A DNA stretch of 64,000 nt, from contig NZ_FOGY01000005.1 in NCBI RefSeq assembly GCF_900111345.1, positions 124,001 to 188,000 on the forward strand, written 5' to 3'. Made by a program: the position numbers and the translations under genes. Positions 1-10,832 of this stretch are shown piece by piece. Source of the DNA: Psychrobacillus sp. OK032 (GTDB taxonomy: Bacteria; Bacillota; Bacilli; Bacillales_A; Planococcaceae). Below the pieces are notes generated by a model. The model did no database searches. It was given only the letters and a program-made list of their open reading frames with translations, and had not been told where the DNA came from. Numbering within the stretch: position 1 is the stretch's first letter; each line of letters opens with the position of its first letter.

Positions 1-3
1 AAT

Positions 4-330
4 ATGTATGAGCATATATATAATATTTTCGAAGATTTCAATTCCCAAGAACTAACAAAATCCACTTTATTCCCTTATGAGGAATTTATAGAATTATTTA
101 ATGGTATTAAAAGAATCAAAAGCGAAGTCATACAACTACCAATTGTTCAAGGCAGGGTAAAGGAGCAGCTGTGTGATTCGATAAATTACACAAATAACCT
201 TTTAGAAGATTTCGTAAAAAGAATCAAGGGGTATATTCGATTAAGAAGAGTAAGAATCGATAACGAGATTATTAATACTGAATTTACCAGAACTATGCTT
301 GAAGTATATGAAAAAAATTATTCGAAATAA
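4..330 (+). CDS. hypothetical protein, possibly cut by the window edge
   Basis: I do not recognise this protein. The reading frame is open to the first base of the window, so the ATG at position 4 may be internal and the true start may lie upstream. As read it is 108 residues, rich in charged residues, with a basic stretch near the C-terminus (KRIKGYIRLRRVR) and no predicted membrane segment. It sits upstream of an excisionase and an integrase, on the same strand, so it is most likely cargo of the integrative element that ends at ssrA. A hairpin terminator follows about 100 bp later. Confidence 0.5.
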   Translation: MYEHIYNIFEDFNSQELTKSTLFPYEEFIELFNGIKRIKSEVIQLPIVQGRVKEQLCDSINYTNNLLEDFVKRIKGYIRLRRVRIDNEIINTEFTRTMLEVYEKNYSK

Positions 331-430
331 TAGATTTATATTAACAGCTAGAATACAATTATTAATTATTTCAATTAGCATTTATCAACATTAGTAAGGC
401 TTTGCAAAACTTCTCTTACTAATCTTCTTT

Positions 431-468
431 AACACCGTCTATCTATTTAATAGTTAGATGGTGTTTTT
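431..468 (+). terminator. rho-independent terminator
   Basis: The arms AACACCGTCTA and TAGATGGTGTT form a stem with an AT-rich loop, followed by a run of five T. It separates the hypothetical gene on the left from the xis-int pair on the right. Confidence 0.7.
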
Positions 469-553
469 CTATTTAACTCCCCTGCTCCTTCCTCGTATAA
501 ATCAACAGAAGCAATTAAAACATTGCGGGGATTAAATGAAAAGGAGCAATATA

Positions 554-808
554 ATGAATGAAGAATTAATGAATACAAATATAGAAGAAGTAGTGATGAA
601 GGCTGTTCAGAAGGCATTATTAACTACGCAGCATCAGTTTATGGATAGCGGGTGGCTATCTTTGAAAGACGGAGCCAAGTATGCTGGTGTCGCCAATAAC
701 ACGTTTATGAAGTTCCGTGCAATGGGTTTACAAGTGTGTGAAATAGAAGGAATAAAACGTGTGTCACGTAAAGAAATTGATCGATTTTTAGAAGAACATA
801 GCTATTAA
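554..808 (+). CDS. xis: excisionase-like MerR/HTH_17 DNA-binding protein (Xis)
   Basis: Small DNA-binding protein of 84 residues, likely the recombination directionality factor for the neighbouring integrase. The C-terminal half (WLSLKDGAKYAGV, then MKFRAMGLQVCEIEGIKR and a final RFLEEH helix) has the winged-helix pattern of excisionase-family proteins, with a helix-turn-helix ending in a short wing. I start it at the ATG at 554 because AAGGAG at 541-546 lies 7 nt upstream; the earlier in-frame ATG at 536 would overlap that site. It lies 103 bp before the integrase on the same strand, the usual pairing in Firmicute integrative elements and prophages. The exact family is inferred from pattern and context. 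Confidence 0.75.
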   Translation: MNEELMNTNIEEVVMKAVQKALLTTQHQFMDSGWLSLKDGAKYAGVANNTFMKFRAMGLQVCEIEGIKRVSRKEIDRFLEEHSY

Positions 809-819
809 CAATAATTTAT

Positions 820-868
820 GAGGATTTTCCTTTAGGTTCGATTATAATATCACTAGAGGTAAATCCTC
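820..868. repeat. inverted repeat between xis and int
   Basis: Two 16-bp arms (820-835 and 853-868) are complementary at 14 of 16 positions, around a 17-nt AT-rich loop. No T-run follows on the plus strand, so it does not look like an ordinary terminator. It could attenuate int translation or transcription, or be a protein-binding site; this is inference. Confidence 0.5.
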
Positions 869-911
869 TCTTTAATCATTTGCCCCCGCAACTGATTCAG
901 GAGGAATTATC

Positions 912-2084
912 ATGGTAAAGAAAAAAGTATCACCAATCAAAAGCTATAAACTGAAAAGTGGTGAGACCCGATACGAGTTTCCAGCTTATTTAGGCGTTGA
1001 TCCACTAACCGGTAAACAGAAGCGAACATTGAAGCGTGGCTTTAAAACACGTAAGGAAGCGGAATTAGCATTAGCTCGTATTAAGTTAGATGTTGCAAAT
1101 GGTACGTACCAACAAGAACGTGCTGAAACGTATCAAGAAGTTTACGACCTTTGGGTAAAGCAATATGAGAAGACTGTGGAAGAAAGCACATTTGTAAAAA
1201 CAACTGGCGTCTTTAAAAATCATATTCTTCCTTCGATGGGGGCGTATAAAATTGAAAAGATACATGTAGATGTATGTCAGAAGCATGTGGATGAATGGGC
1301 ATCGAAGTTAAAGAAATTCCGTATGGTAAAAGCATATGCTGCTAAGGTACTGGACTTTGCAATTAAGCGTAGCTATATACAAACAAATCCGTTTGCTCTA
1401 GTAGATTTGCCCGCTAACACTTCAAAGAAGGCTATAGGAGCAGATGAATACGAAGCAGAGAACTTCTACACACGGGAGCAGCTTAAAGAGTTCCTATCAT
1501 GCTTAGAGAGTGAAAGTAACCACAAAGCATATGTCCTATTCCGCTTACTCGCTTTCAGCGGAATGCGTAAAGGTGAAGCGCTGGCTCTTACATGGGATGA
1601 CCTAAACTTCAAAACAAATGAACTGCGCATCAACAAAGCCCTTTCACGAGGTAAAGATAGCAAACTTTATAGAAAATCTACGAAAACAGGTGTTGCTCGT
1701 ACAATTAAAATGGACGACAAGACAATGGCTGTTTTAAAAGAGTGGAAGAAAAAGCAAAAGCAAGATTATTTAGTGCTTGGCTTCAATACAATGCAACCTA
1801 AACAGCTTGTATTTAGCAATGAACAGAATGAATACTTACAGCCTACTAAGACTCGTAAATGGATTACACACGTTCAAACAAAGTATAAGTTAGCCACGAT
1901 TACCACACATGGTTTACGTCATACGCATTGTTCCCTACTATTTGAAGCTGGTGCTAGTTTAAAAGAAGTTCAAGTTCGTTTAGGTCACACTGATGTAAAA
2001 ACAACTATGGATATCTACACGCATGTTACGCAGAAAGCAAAAGATGAAGCAATACTGAAGTTCGCCAGCTACATTGAAATGTAG
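912..2084 (+). CDS. int: tyrosine-family site-specific integrase
   Basis: Phage/ICE-type tyrosine recombinase of 390 residues, which integrates and, with Xis, excises the element by strand exchange at att sites. The N-terminal ~65 residues are an arm-binding (AP2-like) domain, residues ~70-165 the SAM-like core-binding domain, and ~185-385 the catalytic domain. All catalytic residues are visible: R219 in SGMRKGE, H333 and R336 in HGLRH, H359 in LGHT and the nucleophile Y369 in MDIYTHV. The protein therefore looks intact. The start has AGGAGG 7-8 nt upstream. The gene ends 136 bp from the 3' end of ssrA, reading towards it, which is the classic geometry of an element inserted at the tmRNA gene. 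Confidence 0.95.
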   Translation: MVKKKVSPIKSYKLKSGETRYEFPAYLGVDPLTGKQKRTLKRGFKTRKEAELALARIKLDVANGTYQQERAETYQEVYDLWVKQYEKTVEESTFVKTTGVFKNHILPSMGAYKIEKIHVDVCQKHVDEWASKLKKFRMVKAYAAKVLDFAIKRSYIQTNPFALVDLPANTSKKAIGADEYEAENFYTREQLKEFLSCLESESNHKAYVLFRLLAFSGMRKGEALALTWDDLNFKTNELRINKALSRGKDSKLYRKSTKTGVARTIKMDDKTMAVLKEWKKKQKQDYLVLGFNTMQPKQLVFSNEQNEYLQPTKTRKWITHVQTKYKLATITTHGLRHTHCSLLFEAGASLKEVQVRLGHTDVKTTMDIYTHVTQKAKDEAILKFASYIEM

Positions 2085-2088
2085 TGGG

Positions 2089-2119
2089 TGACTACGCTTT
2101 GACTACGTTTTTGACTACG
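2089..2119 (+). repeat. three direct repeats of TGACTACG beside int (candidate arm-type or att-flanking sites)
   Basis: TGACTACG occurs at 2089-2096, 2100-2107 and 2112-2119, spaced 11 and 12 bp, directly after the integrase stop codon and before the ssrA 3' end. Closely spaced direct repeats next to attP are the usual form of arm-type binding sites for the N-terminal domain of tyrosine integrases. Their role here is inferred from position. Confidence 0.6.
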
Positions 2120-2160
2120 TTCGATTGATACTCATTGAAACTAGATGATATAGACAAAAA

Positions 2161-2190
2161 GAAAAAACCCTTGAATATCAAGGGTTTTGA
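2161..2190 (-). terminator. terminator of ssrA (possibly bidirectional)
   Basis: AAAACCCTTG and CAAGGGTTTT form a perfect stem with a short loop; on the minus strand it is followed by a T-rich tract (TTTTTTCTTTTTG). It lies 31 bp beyond the tmRNA 3' end. Read on the plus strand it could also end the integrase transcript. Confidence 0.8.
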
Positions 2191-2220
2191 CACTGTATGA
2201 AATCATATGATTTCTTAATA

Positions 2221-2571
2221 TGGAGACGGCGGGATTTGAACCCGCGTCCAGAAACTCTAACACTTAAGCTTCTACGCGTGTATCTTGCCTATTTAGGTTT
2301 CGCGTAGCACTATGCCGACAAGCGGGCGTCATGTACGCTAACTTGGAAATCTCTTGCTGACAGCTCAAGTGGCACTGCCAACCGTATCCCACTAAAGTTG
2401 AGCTCTACCTAGCCACATGGGCGATGGATAGATAAAGCAGATCCGAGCTTACGCTGCGAATGCTAAGTTGTTGTTTGTTTTGCCTGTTATTATAAAGTCC
2501 GTTTTTGCGGAGCCGAGCCTCCGACGCGCAACTCAAGCTCAGACTATCCCTGTCGAATCCATAACGTCCCC
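2221..2571 (-). ncRNA. ssrA: transfer-messenger RNA (tmRNA)
   Basis: Rescues stalled ribosomes together with SmpB. The 5' end GGGGACG pairs with the 3' CGTCTCC to form the tRNA-like acceptor stem, and a T-arm (GGGTTCAAATCCC) precedes it. The tag reading frame is at 2484-2449 on the minus strand and encodes GKTNNNLAFAA followed by TAA, giving the hydrophobic LAFAA degron end; the first Ala comes from the charged tmRNA. CCA is not encoded (discriminator A, then TAT). Length is about 351 nt, normal for Bacillales. The integrase of a mobile element lies immediately past the 3' end, so the last bases of ssrA are probably part of the element's att site. Confidence 0.97.
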
Positions 2572-2606
2572 GTTTATGGAATAATGTAAGCTTTGTTACA
2601 TAGCTA

Positions 2607-2635
2607 ACTATACATCAAAAATGGTCAATTTTCAA
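2607..2635 (-). promoter_or_regulatory. SigA-type promoter of ssrA
   Basis: On the minus strand TTGAAA (2635-2630) and TATAGT (2612-2607) are separated by exactly 17 bp. Transcription would start about 30 nt before the mature tmRNA 5' end, consistent with a processed precursor. Confidence 0.7.
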
Positions 2636-2666
2636 GTGATACATTCTACCAATAATGGATAGTGTC

Positions 2667-3134
2667 TTACTGATTGCGCTCTTTGAACGCTCTTTCGATA
2701 TCGCGCTTCGCTTCTTTTTGCTTTAAGACGTCTCGTTTGTCGTAGTCTTTCTTCCCTTTTCCGACGCCGATTAATACTTTCGCATAGCCATTTTTCACAT
2801 ACATTTTTAACGGAACAATCGTAAAGCCTTCTCGTTTTGTTTCTCCGATTAATGTACTGATCTGCTTTTTATGTAAAAGTAGTTTTCTAGATCGTAATGG
2901 GTCATGGTTGAAGCGATTTCCTTGCTCATATGGACTAATATGCATATTGGAAATCCAAGCTTCATTGTTACGAATGCGAACGAATGCATCTTTCAATTGT
3001 ACTTTTCCGTTACGGATGGATTTAATCTCTGTCCCTTGCAATACAATTCCTGCTTCAATTGTTTCTTCGATAAAGTAATCATGGCCTGCTTTTTTGTTCT
3101 GTGCAAGCACTTTATCATCATGCTTCTTTGCCAT
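2667..3134 (-). CDS. smpB: SsrA-binding protein SmpB
   Basis: Small basic OB-fold protein of 155 residues that binds tmRNA and delivers it to stalled ribosomes. Typical family features are GTEIKS(I/L)R near residue 37, the [12 protein letters not shown] strand and the basic C-terminal tail ending in [12 protein letters not shown], which mimics the anticodon arm in the decoding centre. I start at the ATG at 3134 (MAKKHDDK) because AAGAGGTG lies 6 nt upstream; the alternative GTG at 3143 is inside that site. It lies 45 bp after rnr and before ssrA, the conserved Bacillales order. Confidence 0.97.
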   Translation of the reverse strand: MAKKHDDKVLAQNKKAGHDYFIEETIEAGIVLQGTEIKSIRNGKVQLKDAFVRIRNNEAWISNMHISPYEQGNRFNHDPLRSRKLLLHKKQISTLIGETKREGFTIVPLKMYVKNGYAKVLIGVGKGKKDYDKRDVLKQKEAKRDIERAFKERNQ

Positions 3135-3179
3135 CTCATTCACCTCTTAAAGCTTACGAGGAGCGATAAATCGCTCCTG

Positions 3180-5486
3180 TTATTTTTTCTTTGGTCGTTT
3201 ACGACGTTGTGATTTTTTCGCAACGGATTCGTAAAATTTCTGTTTCTGTTTTGTTTCTTTTTTAGCAGCTGGTTGAGATGAACTTCTTCTTCCTGCGCCT
3301 TCTTTTTTCTGTGCATGAATTACTTTTGGTGCTTCTTTTCTTGTTCGGTGGAATGCTTTTTTCATCCCTACGATTTCAAAGTCAATCGCGGATTCTTCTG
3401 GTTTTACTTCGGATACACGAACGGTTACTTCATCCCCAATTCGGAATTGCTTACCTCCTCGTTCTCCAATCATCATCATTTGTCGATCATCGAAACGATA
3501 ATAATCGTCGGTCATATTCGTCACATGCACTAGACCTTCAATTGTATTCGGCAGCTCGACGAATATACCAAAGTTTGTAACAGAGCTAATAATACCTTCG
3601 AATTCTTCACCAATTTTATCGGACATATATTGAGCTTTTTTCAGCGCATCCGTATCACGTTCTGCATCTACTGCACGACGTTCACGTTTCGATGTATGCT
3701 CGGCGATGTCCTCGATGATTGCTCCCCAATGATTGATCGTTGCTGAGCTTACGTCTCCATTTACTAAATATGTTCGGATTAATCGATGAACGATTAAATC
3801 GGGATATCGTCGAATTGGAGAAGTAAAATGCGTATAAAATTCAGTTGATAAACCAAAGTGACCTAAGCATTCGGAATAATATTTAGCCTGTTGAAGAGAG
3901 CGTAAAAGCATCGTAGAAATGACTGGTTCTTCCGGCATACCTTCAATATTTTCAATAATTTCTTGTAATGCCTTTGGATGCACTTCATTGCCAGTCCCTT
4001 TTACAACAAGTCCAAAATTCGTTAAGAATGCAAAAAAGCGTTGAAGTTTTTCCGGTTTTGGATCTTCATGAATACGATAAATAAACGGAACATCCATCCA
4101 TTTAAAATGCTCGGCTACTGTTTCATTGGCAACTAGCATAAATTCTTCAATCAGACGTTCTGCAACTGTACGTTCGCGAGTAGCAATATCCGTTGGCCAA
4201 CCGTCTTCATCTACGATAATTTTTGCTTCTGGGAAGTCAAAGTCGATCGCACCACGTTCTTGGCGTTTTTCTCTTAAGATCGCTGCAAGTTCTCCCATCA
4301 GTTCAAACATTGGCACTAATGGTTCATAACGTTCGATTAACGCTGCATCTTTTTCTTCTAAAATCTTATACACATCAGAATAGGTCATGCGCTCTGTTGT
4401 GCGAATAACACTTTGGAAAATTTCATGAGATGTCACCGTACCGGACCCATTAATAATCATTTCACAAGATAATGTTAAACGGTCCACTTGTGGGTTCAAT
4501 GAACAAATCCCATTTGATAGACGATGTGGAATCATCGGAATAACACGGTCTGCTAAATACACACTCGTTCCGCGATCATATGCTTCACGATCCAGTGGAG
4601 AACCTTCTGTTACATAATGACTAACGTCCGCAATATGCACGCCTAGTTTATAGGTACCATCCGGTAGTTTCGTTACAGTAACCGCATCATCCAAGTCTTT
4701 TGCATCTGCTCCGTCAATTGTTACGATAACTTCATCGCGTAAATCTCTGCGATTGTCTAAATCTTGTTCATCAATTGCATCTGGAACTGATTCCGCTTGG
4801 TTAATCACTTCTTGTGGGAAGTCGATCGTAATCCCATGCTTATAAATAATGGATAGAATATCGACACCTGGATCATTTTTATGCCCAAGAATTTTCGTAA
4901 CCATCCCAGTTGCGGATTTTCTTTCATTCGGCCACTCTGTAATTTCCACGACTACTTTATGACCTTCAATGGCACCCAATGTGTCCCCTTTGGCAATAAA
5001 TACGTCCATCGGTACTTTTTTATCGTCCGGAATAACAAAACCAAAACCTCTGTTGTCTTGGAATGTTCCAACAACTTGAGTTGTCCCTCTTTGTGTAATT
5101 TTAATAATCGAACCTTCACTTCGGTCACCATGTGATTCACGGGACACACGAACAAGTACTGTGTCTCCGTTCACAGCTCCATTCACTTCAGTCGGTGGAA
5201 TAAATATATCATCCGTTCCACCCTCTTCTGGTGCAACAAAACCAAATCCTTTTGCATGCCCGATAAATTTCCCAACGACTAAGTTCATACGAGCCGGGGT
5301 ACCATAACGATTGGATCTAGAGCGGACAATGAGTCCTGCTTCTTCCATTTGAACAAGTGTTTTCACTAATTCTTTGAAATCATCTGCATCCACTAATCCA
5401 AAATGTTCCTCTAGCTCTTTTGTTGTTAATGGTTTATATTCTTCATCTTGCATTAGTTCTAATAATTTTTCTTTCATATTTTCCAT
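3180..5486 (-). CDS. rnr: ribonuclease R
   Basis: Processive 3'-5' exoribonuclease of the RNB family, 768 residues, which degrades structured RNA and assists tmRNA-linked mRNA decay. Visible domains in order: an N-terminal helix-turn-helix (~1-70), two cold-shock domains ([15 protein letters not shown] near 70 and [16 protein letters not shown] near 140), the RNB catalytic core with the metal-binding aspartates in [12 protein letters not shown] near 255, an S1 domain ([17 protein letters not shown] near 635) and a lysine-rich C-terminal tail. The ATG at 5486 has AAAGGAGGG just upstream, so I prefer it to an upstream in-frame codon at 5516. It is followed by smpB after 45 bp. Confidence 0.97.
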   Translation of the reverse strand: MENMKEKLLELMQDEEYKPLTTKELEEHFGLVDADDFKELVKTLVQMEEAGLIVRSRSNRYGTPARMNLVVGKFIGHAKGFGFVAPEEGGTDDIFIPPTEVNGAVNGDTVLVRVSRESHGDRSEGSIIKITQRGTTQVVGTFQDNRGFGFVIPDDKKVPMDVFIAKGDTLGAIEGHKVVVEITEWPNERKSATGMVTKILGHKNDPGVDILSIIYKHGITIDFPQEVINQAESVPDAIDEQDLDNRRDLRDEVIVTIDGADAKDLDDAVTVTKLPDGTYKLGVHIADVSHYVTEGSPLDREAYDRGTSVYLADRVIPMIPHRLSNGICSLNPQVDRLTLSCEMIINGSGTVTSHEIFQSVIRTTERMTYSDVYKILEEKDAALIERYEPLVPMFELMGELAAILREKRQERGAIDFDFPEAKIIVDEDGWPTDIATRERTVAERLIEEFMLVANETVAEHFKWMDVPFIYRIHEDPKPEKLQRFFAFLTNFGLVVKGTGNEVHPKALQEIIENIEGMPEEPVISTMLLRSLQQAKYYSECLGHFGLSTEFYTHFTSPIRRYPDLIVHRLIRTYLVNGDVSSATINHWGAIIEDIAEHTSKRERRAVDAERDTDALKKAQYMSDKIGEEFEGIISSVTNFGIFVELPNTIEGLVHVTNMTDDYYRFDDRQMMMIGERGGKQFRIGDEVTVRVSEVKPEESAIDFEIVGMKKAFHRTRKEAPKVIHAQKKEGAGRRSSSQPAAKKETKQKQKFYESVAKKSQRRKRPKKK

Positions 5487-5528
5487 GTTACATCCCTCCT
5501 TTTTCAGCGTGTGCACATTTGGTCTGTT

Positions 5529-6275
5529 TTACACATTCCAATCAAGCGACTCTAAAAAGTTTAATATATCTTCGTGCAATTGTTCTTTTTCAGGACCTAA
5601 CGTAATCACATGTCCTGAGTTTTCATACCAATTGAGTTTTTTCTCTAATGATTCTGCTGTTTCAAAAATTGTATTTGCCGAGTTCATATCAATTACCGTA
5701 TCTTTCTTGCCTTGTGTGACAAGTAGTGGCGCGTATATATGGTCGACATGATCCCGAACATTATAGACAAACTCTCTTAGTTCCGCCAATGTCTCCATTG
5801 GGGTTTCGCGAATAGCTTCTACTTCTTCTTCTATTTGTTCTTCTGTTTTTCCTTCATACTTCTTATATTCTTTGGCGTATTTTATTACTCCTTCAAACAT
5901 AACGTCTGTTGTTTTCATCGTCATCGGAGAGCACATCGTGACAATTCCCTTCACAGGTACTGTATACCCCAATTTCAATGAAAATACGCCTCCGAGTGAA
6001 AGTCCTGCAACGGCAATTTCTTCATAGCCTTCCGCTTTTAAACGGTCGTACCCACGCATGACATCTTTCCACCAATCTTTTGGTCCGGTTTCAAGCAGTT
6101 CCTCCGGTGGAACGCCATGCCCTTTATAGTGCGGCGCAAGTGATGTGTATCCGTTTTTCTCTAAGAAACGTCCAAGCATTCGAACGTCCGATGAATTACC
6201 CGTAAAACCATGCAGCAATAGCACTGCACGTTTTCCAGCTTCAAAGAAAAATGGCTTTGGTGTTGTAATCTTCAT
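5529..6275 (-). CDS. est: carboxylesterase (alpha/beta hydrolase, YvaK/Est type)
   Basis: Cytosolic monofunctional carboxylesterase of 248 residues, acting on short- and medium-chain esters. The alpha/beta hydrolase motifs are clear: oxyanion-hole HGFTG at 22-26, nucleophile S93 in GLSLGG, an acidic residue in GKKDTVID and catalytic His in NSGHVITL. The start at 6275 (MKITTPKP) has GGAGGT 8 nt upstream. It lies between secG and rnr, as yvaK does in B. subtilis. The physiological substrate cannot be told from sequence. Confidence 0.92.
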   Translation of the reverse strand: MKITTPKPFFFEAGKRAVLLLHGFTGNSSDVRMLGRFLEKNGYTSLAPHYKGHGVPPEELLETGPKDWWKDVMRGYDRLKAEGYEEIAVAGLSLGGVFSLKLGYTVPVKGIVTMCSPMTMKTTDVMFEGVIKYAKEYKKYEGKTEEQIEEEVEAIRETPMETLAELREFVYNVRDHVDHIYAPLLVTQGKKDTVIDMNSANTIFETAESLEKKLNWYENSGHVITLGPEKEQLHEDILNFLESLDWNV

Positions 6276-6311
6276 ATAAAATACCTCCAATCAACTACCA
6301 CAAATATGTAT

Positions 6312-6351
6312 GTAAAAGAAAACGCCTAACCAATCAGATGTCGGTCAGGCG
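6312..6351 (-). terminator. rho-independent terminator after secG
   Basis: On the minus strand CGCCTGACC pairs with GGTTAGGCG (8 of 9) and is followed by TTTTCTTTT. It lies between secG and est, so the two may be partly uncoupled. Confidence 0.7.
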
Positions 6352-6370
6352 GTTCGGTTAGAATTAATTA

Positions 6371-6598
6371 TTAAAACTTTGTTACAGCAATCGTCAAGAT
6401 AAAAAATAACACTGCAAGTACAATCGTGATTCTATGTAACACAAGGTCCATGCCTCGGGCTTTTTGTTTTCCAAAAAGTTGTTCAGCTCCACCAGAGATG
6501 GCTCCTGAAAGACCAGCACTTTTCCCCGATTGTAACAATACAACAACGATTAATGCGAGCGATACAATGACAAGTAAAATCATAAGTAACGTATGCAT
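6371..6598 (-). CDS. secG: preprotein translocase subunit SecG
   Basis: Small inner-membrane subunit of the SecYEG channel, 75 residues, normal length for the family. Two hydrophobic segments (~4-22 and ~53-72) flank a polar loop holding the signature [20 protein letters not shown] and [17 protein letters not shown] lies upstream of the ATG. It is the first gene of the secG-est-rnr-smpB-ssrA series and has its own promoter. Confidence 0.96.
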   Translation of the reverse strand: MHTLLMILLVIVSLALIVVVLLQSGKSAGLSGAISGGAEQLFGKQKARGMDLVLHRITIVLAVLFFILTIAVTKF

Positions 6599-6636
6599 TT
6601 ATTCCACCTCCTGATAAAACGTTCACAACATAAATA

Positions 6637-6665
6637 ATTTTACCAAAAAGTGTGCGAAGTTACAA
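6637..6665 (-). promoter_or_regulatory. SigA-type promoter of secG
   Basis: On the minus strand TTGTAA (6665-6660) and TAAAAT (6642-6637) are 17 bp apart, about 40 nt upstream of the secG start. The -35 hexamer is itself the first core of the TTACAAC repeat tract that runs upstream. Confidence 0.65.
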
Positions 6666-6752
6666 CTCTTTCAGAAAAATAACCTGGTCAGATAGATGAC
6701 TTTACAACTAATTCGTTCATTATTACAACACAATGGTGTCGGGATTTACAAC
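6660..6752. repeat. short-core repeat tract, core TTACAAC, about 21-bp spacing
   Basis: TTACAAC occurs at 6660, 6702, 6723 and 6746. The offsets are 42, 21 and 23 bp, so the cores fall close to a 21-bp grid with one slot skipped; a decayed TTAAACT follows at 6766. Sequence between cores is not conserved. The tract fills the region upstream of the secG promoter. From 6770 to 6904 I see nothing further. Confidence 0.55.
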
Positions 6753-6904
6753 TAAGCCCACGATTTTAAACTAAACTATCTCTCACACAAGAAAAGCTAG
6801 AGCTCCCTTGAGTATACGATTTCAGGTGCTCTAATACTGCTCTATACACATAAATGCTTATATTTTTGGTAATATACTCTCTTATCAGTAGAAAACATTT
6901 ACCT

Positions 6905-7157
6905 GATTGTAGTGGAAGGCGGCGACTCCAGCGGAGGCCAACAGGATGATGGTCACGAAGGCGTTGAGGCCTACAGGATGTGGGTCATGCAATCGTTGCC
7001 GCAGGACGCGGCGAACTTAGATTGCCTTCCTTTTGATGTGGCGCTCTTAGCCTTCGTTCCTCTGTTGAGACAGATAAGACATCACAACGTACGCGTTAGC
7101 GGCGGTGATGGCTTATCGCTCACCCCGCGGAAAGCGTCCGCCTGTAACGGAAATCAA
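6905..7157. repeat. GC-rich palindromic intergenic repeat (copy A)
   Basis: About 250 bp, much richer in GC than its surroundings, beginning GGCGGCGACTCCAGCGGAGG and ending CCGCGGAAAGCGTCCGCC. The inside contains further complementary blocks (for example AAGGCGTT and AACGTACG regions and CATCACAACGTACGCG). It shares long stretches with copies D and G. Open frames over it are by-products of its composition. It lies between eno and secG, both on the minus strand. Confidence 0.85.
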
Positions 7158-7183
7158 TAGTATTATTGTATCGATCTTATTCT

Positions 7184-7216
7184 TCAAAAAAAGAGCCAGC
7201 AATAGTTGCTGACTCC
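7184..7216 (-). terminator. terminator of the glycolytic operon after eno
   Basis: On the minus strand GAGTCAGCA and TGCTGGCTC form a stem with a short loop followed by seven T. It lies 12 bp after the eno stop codon. Confidence 0.85.
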
Positions 7217-7227
7217 TTATAACTTCA

Positions 7228-10056
<2,829 letters not shown>

Positions 10057-10064
<8 letters not shown>

Positions 10065-10818
10065 TTTGTCCAGCCTCCAATAATTTTACGAAAGAATCTA
10101 CTTGTAAACTTGCTCCTCCTACTAAAGCTCCATCAATATGCTCTTTCGATAGAAGTTCTTCAATATTTTCCGGTTTCACACTGCCACCGTATTGAATACG
10201 CACCTTGCTTGCCACTTCTTCTCCAAATCCATCTAGAATCGTTTCACGAATCGCTTGGCATACATCATTTGCATCGTCTGCAGTTGCTGTTTTACCAGTG
10301 CCGATTGCCCAAATTGGCTCATAAGCGATAACGGAATTTTCCACGTTTTCTTCAGAAAGCCCTTCTAAAGCTGCCATCACTTGTGCAGATACAATATTTA
10401 CTGTTTCATTTTGCTCGCGTTGTTCTAATGTTTCTCCTACACAAATAATAGGAGTTAAGTTATTTTCAAAAGCAGCCTGTACTTTTTTATGGACAGATTC
10501 ATCTGTTTCATTGAAATATTGGCGTCTTTCGGAATGTCCGATTACGACATAGCTAACGCCAAGATCTTGTAGTTGGTGTCCACTAACTTCCCCAGTAAAT
10601 GCACCTTCTTTTACTTCATACATTGTTTGAGCACCAATCCCGATAAACGAATCTTTTGTAGCATGTACAAGTTGATCTAAAAAAAGTGCTGGTGCACAAA
10701 TAACCGTGTCCACCTTACCGCTATCTACTCGTTTCTCTTTTAACTGTTCCACAAAATCTTTTGCTTCCGAAAGTGTTTTATACATTTTCCAATTTCCTGC
10801 TAGTATAGGTTTGCGCAT
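10057..10818 (-). CDS. tpiA: triosephosphate isomerase
   Basis: Interconverts dihydroxyacetone phosphate and glyceraldehyde 3-phosphate; TIM barrel, 253 residues. Catalytic residues are in place: K11 in GNWKM, H95 in VIGHSERR and E167 in [12 protein letters not shown]; the phosphate-binding loop is YGGSVKPEN. The start at 10818 ([13 protein letters not shown]) matches the family N-terminus and has GGAGGAG upstream; the in-frame ATG at 10833 lies in that ribosome site. The pgk stop lies just before it, and the 3' end overlaps gpmI. Confidence 0.98.
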
Positions 10819-10832
10819 ATAAATCTCCTCCA

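Noticed and set aside
2904-3212. 102-residue plus-strand frame antisense to smpB
   Set aside because: Shadow of a well-identified gene, no ribosome site, low-complexity hydrophobic composition.
6912-7160. 82-residue frame, and similar ones at 47580-47777 (plus) and 38659-38853 (minus)
   Set aside because: All lie over the GC-rich palindromes and share sequence only because the repeats do; no ribosome sites and no domain. They are likely to be listed as hypothetical proteins in databases.
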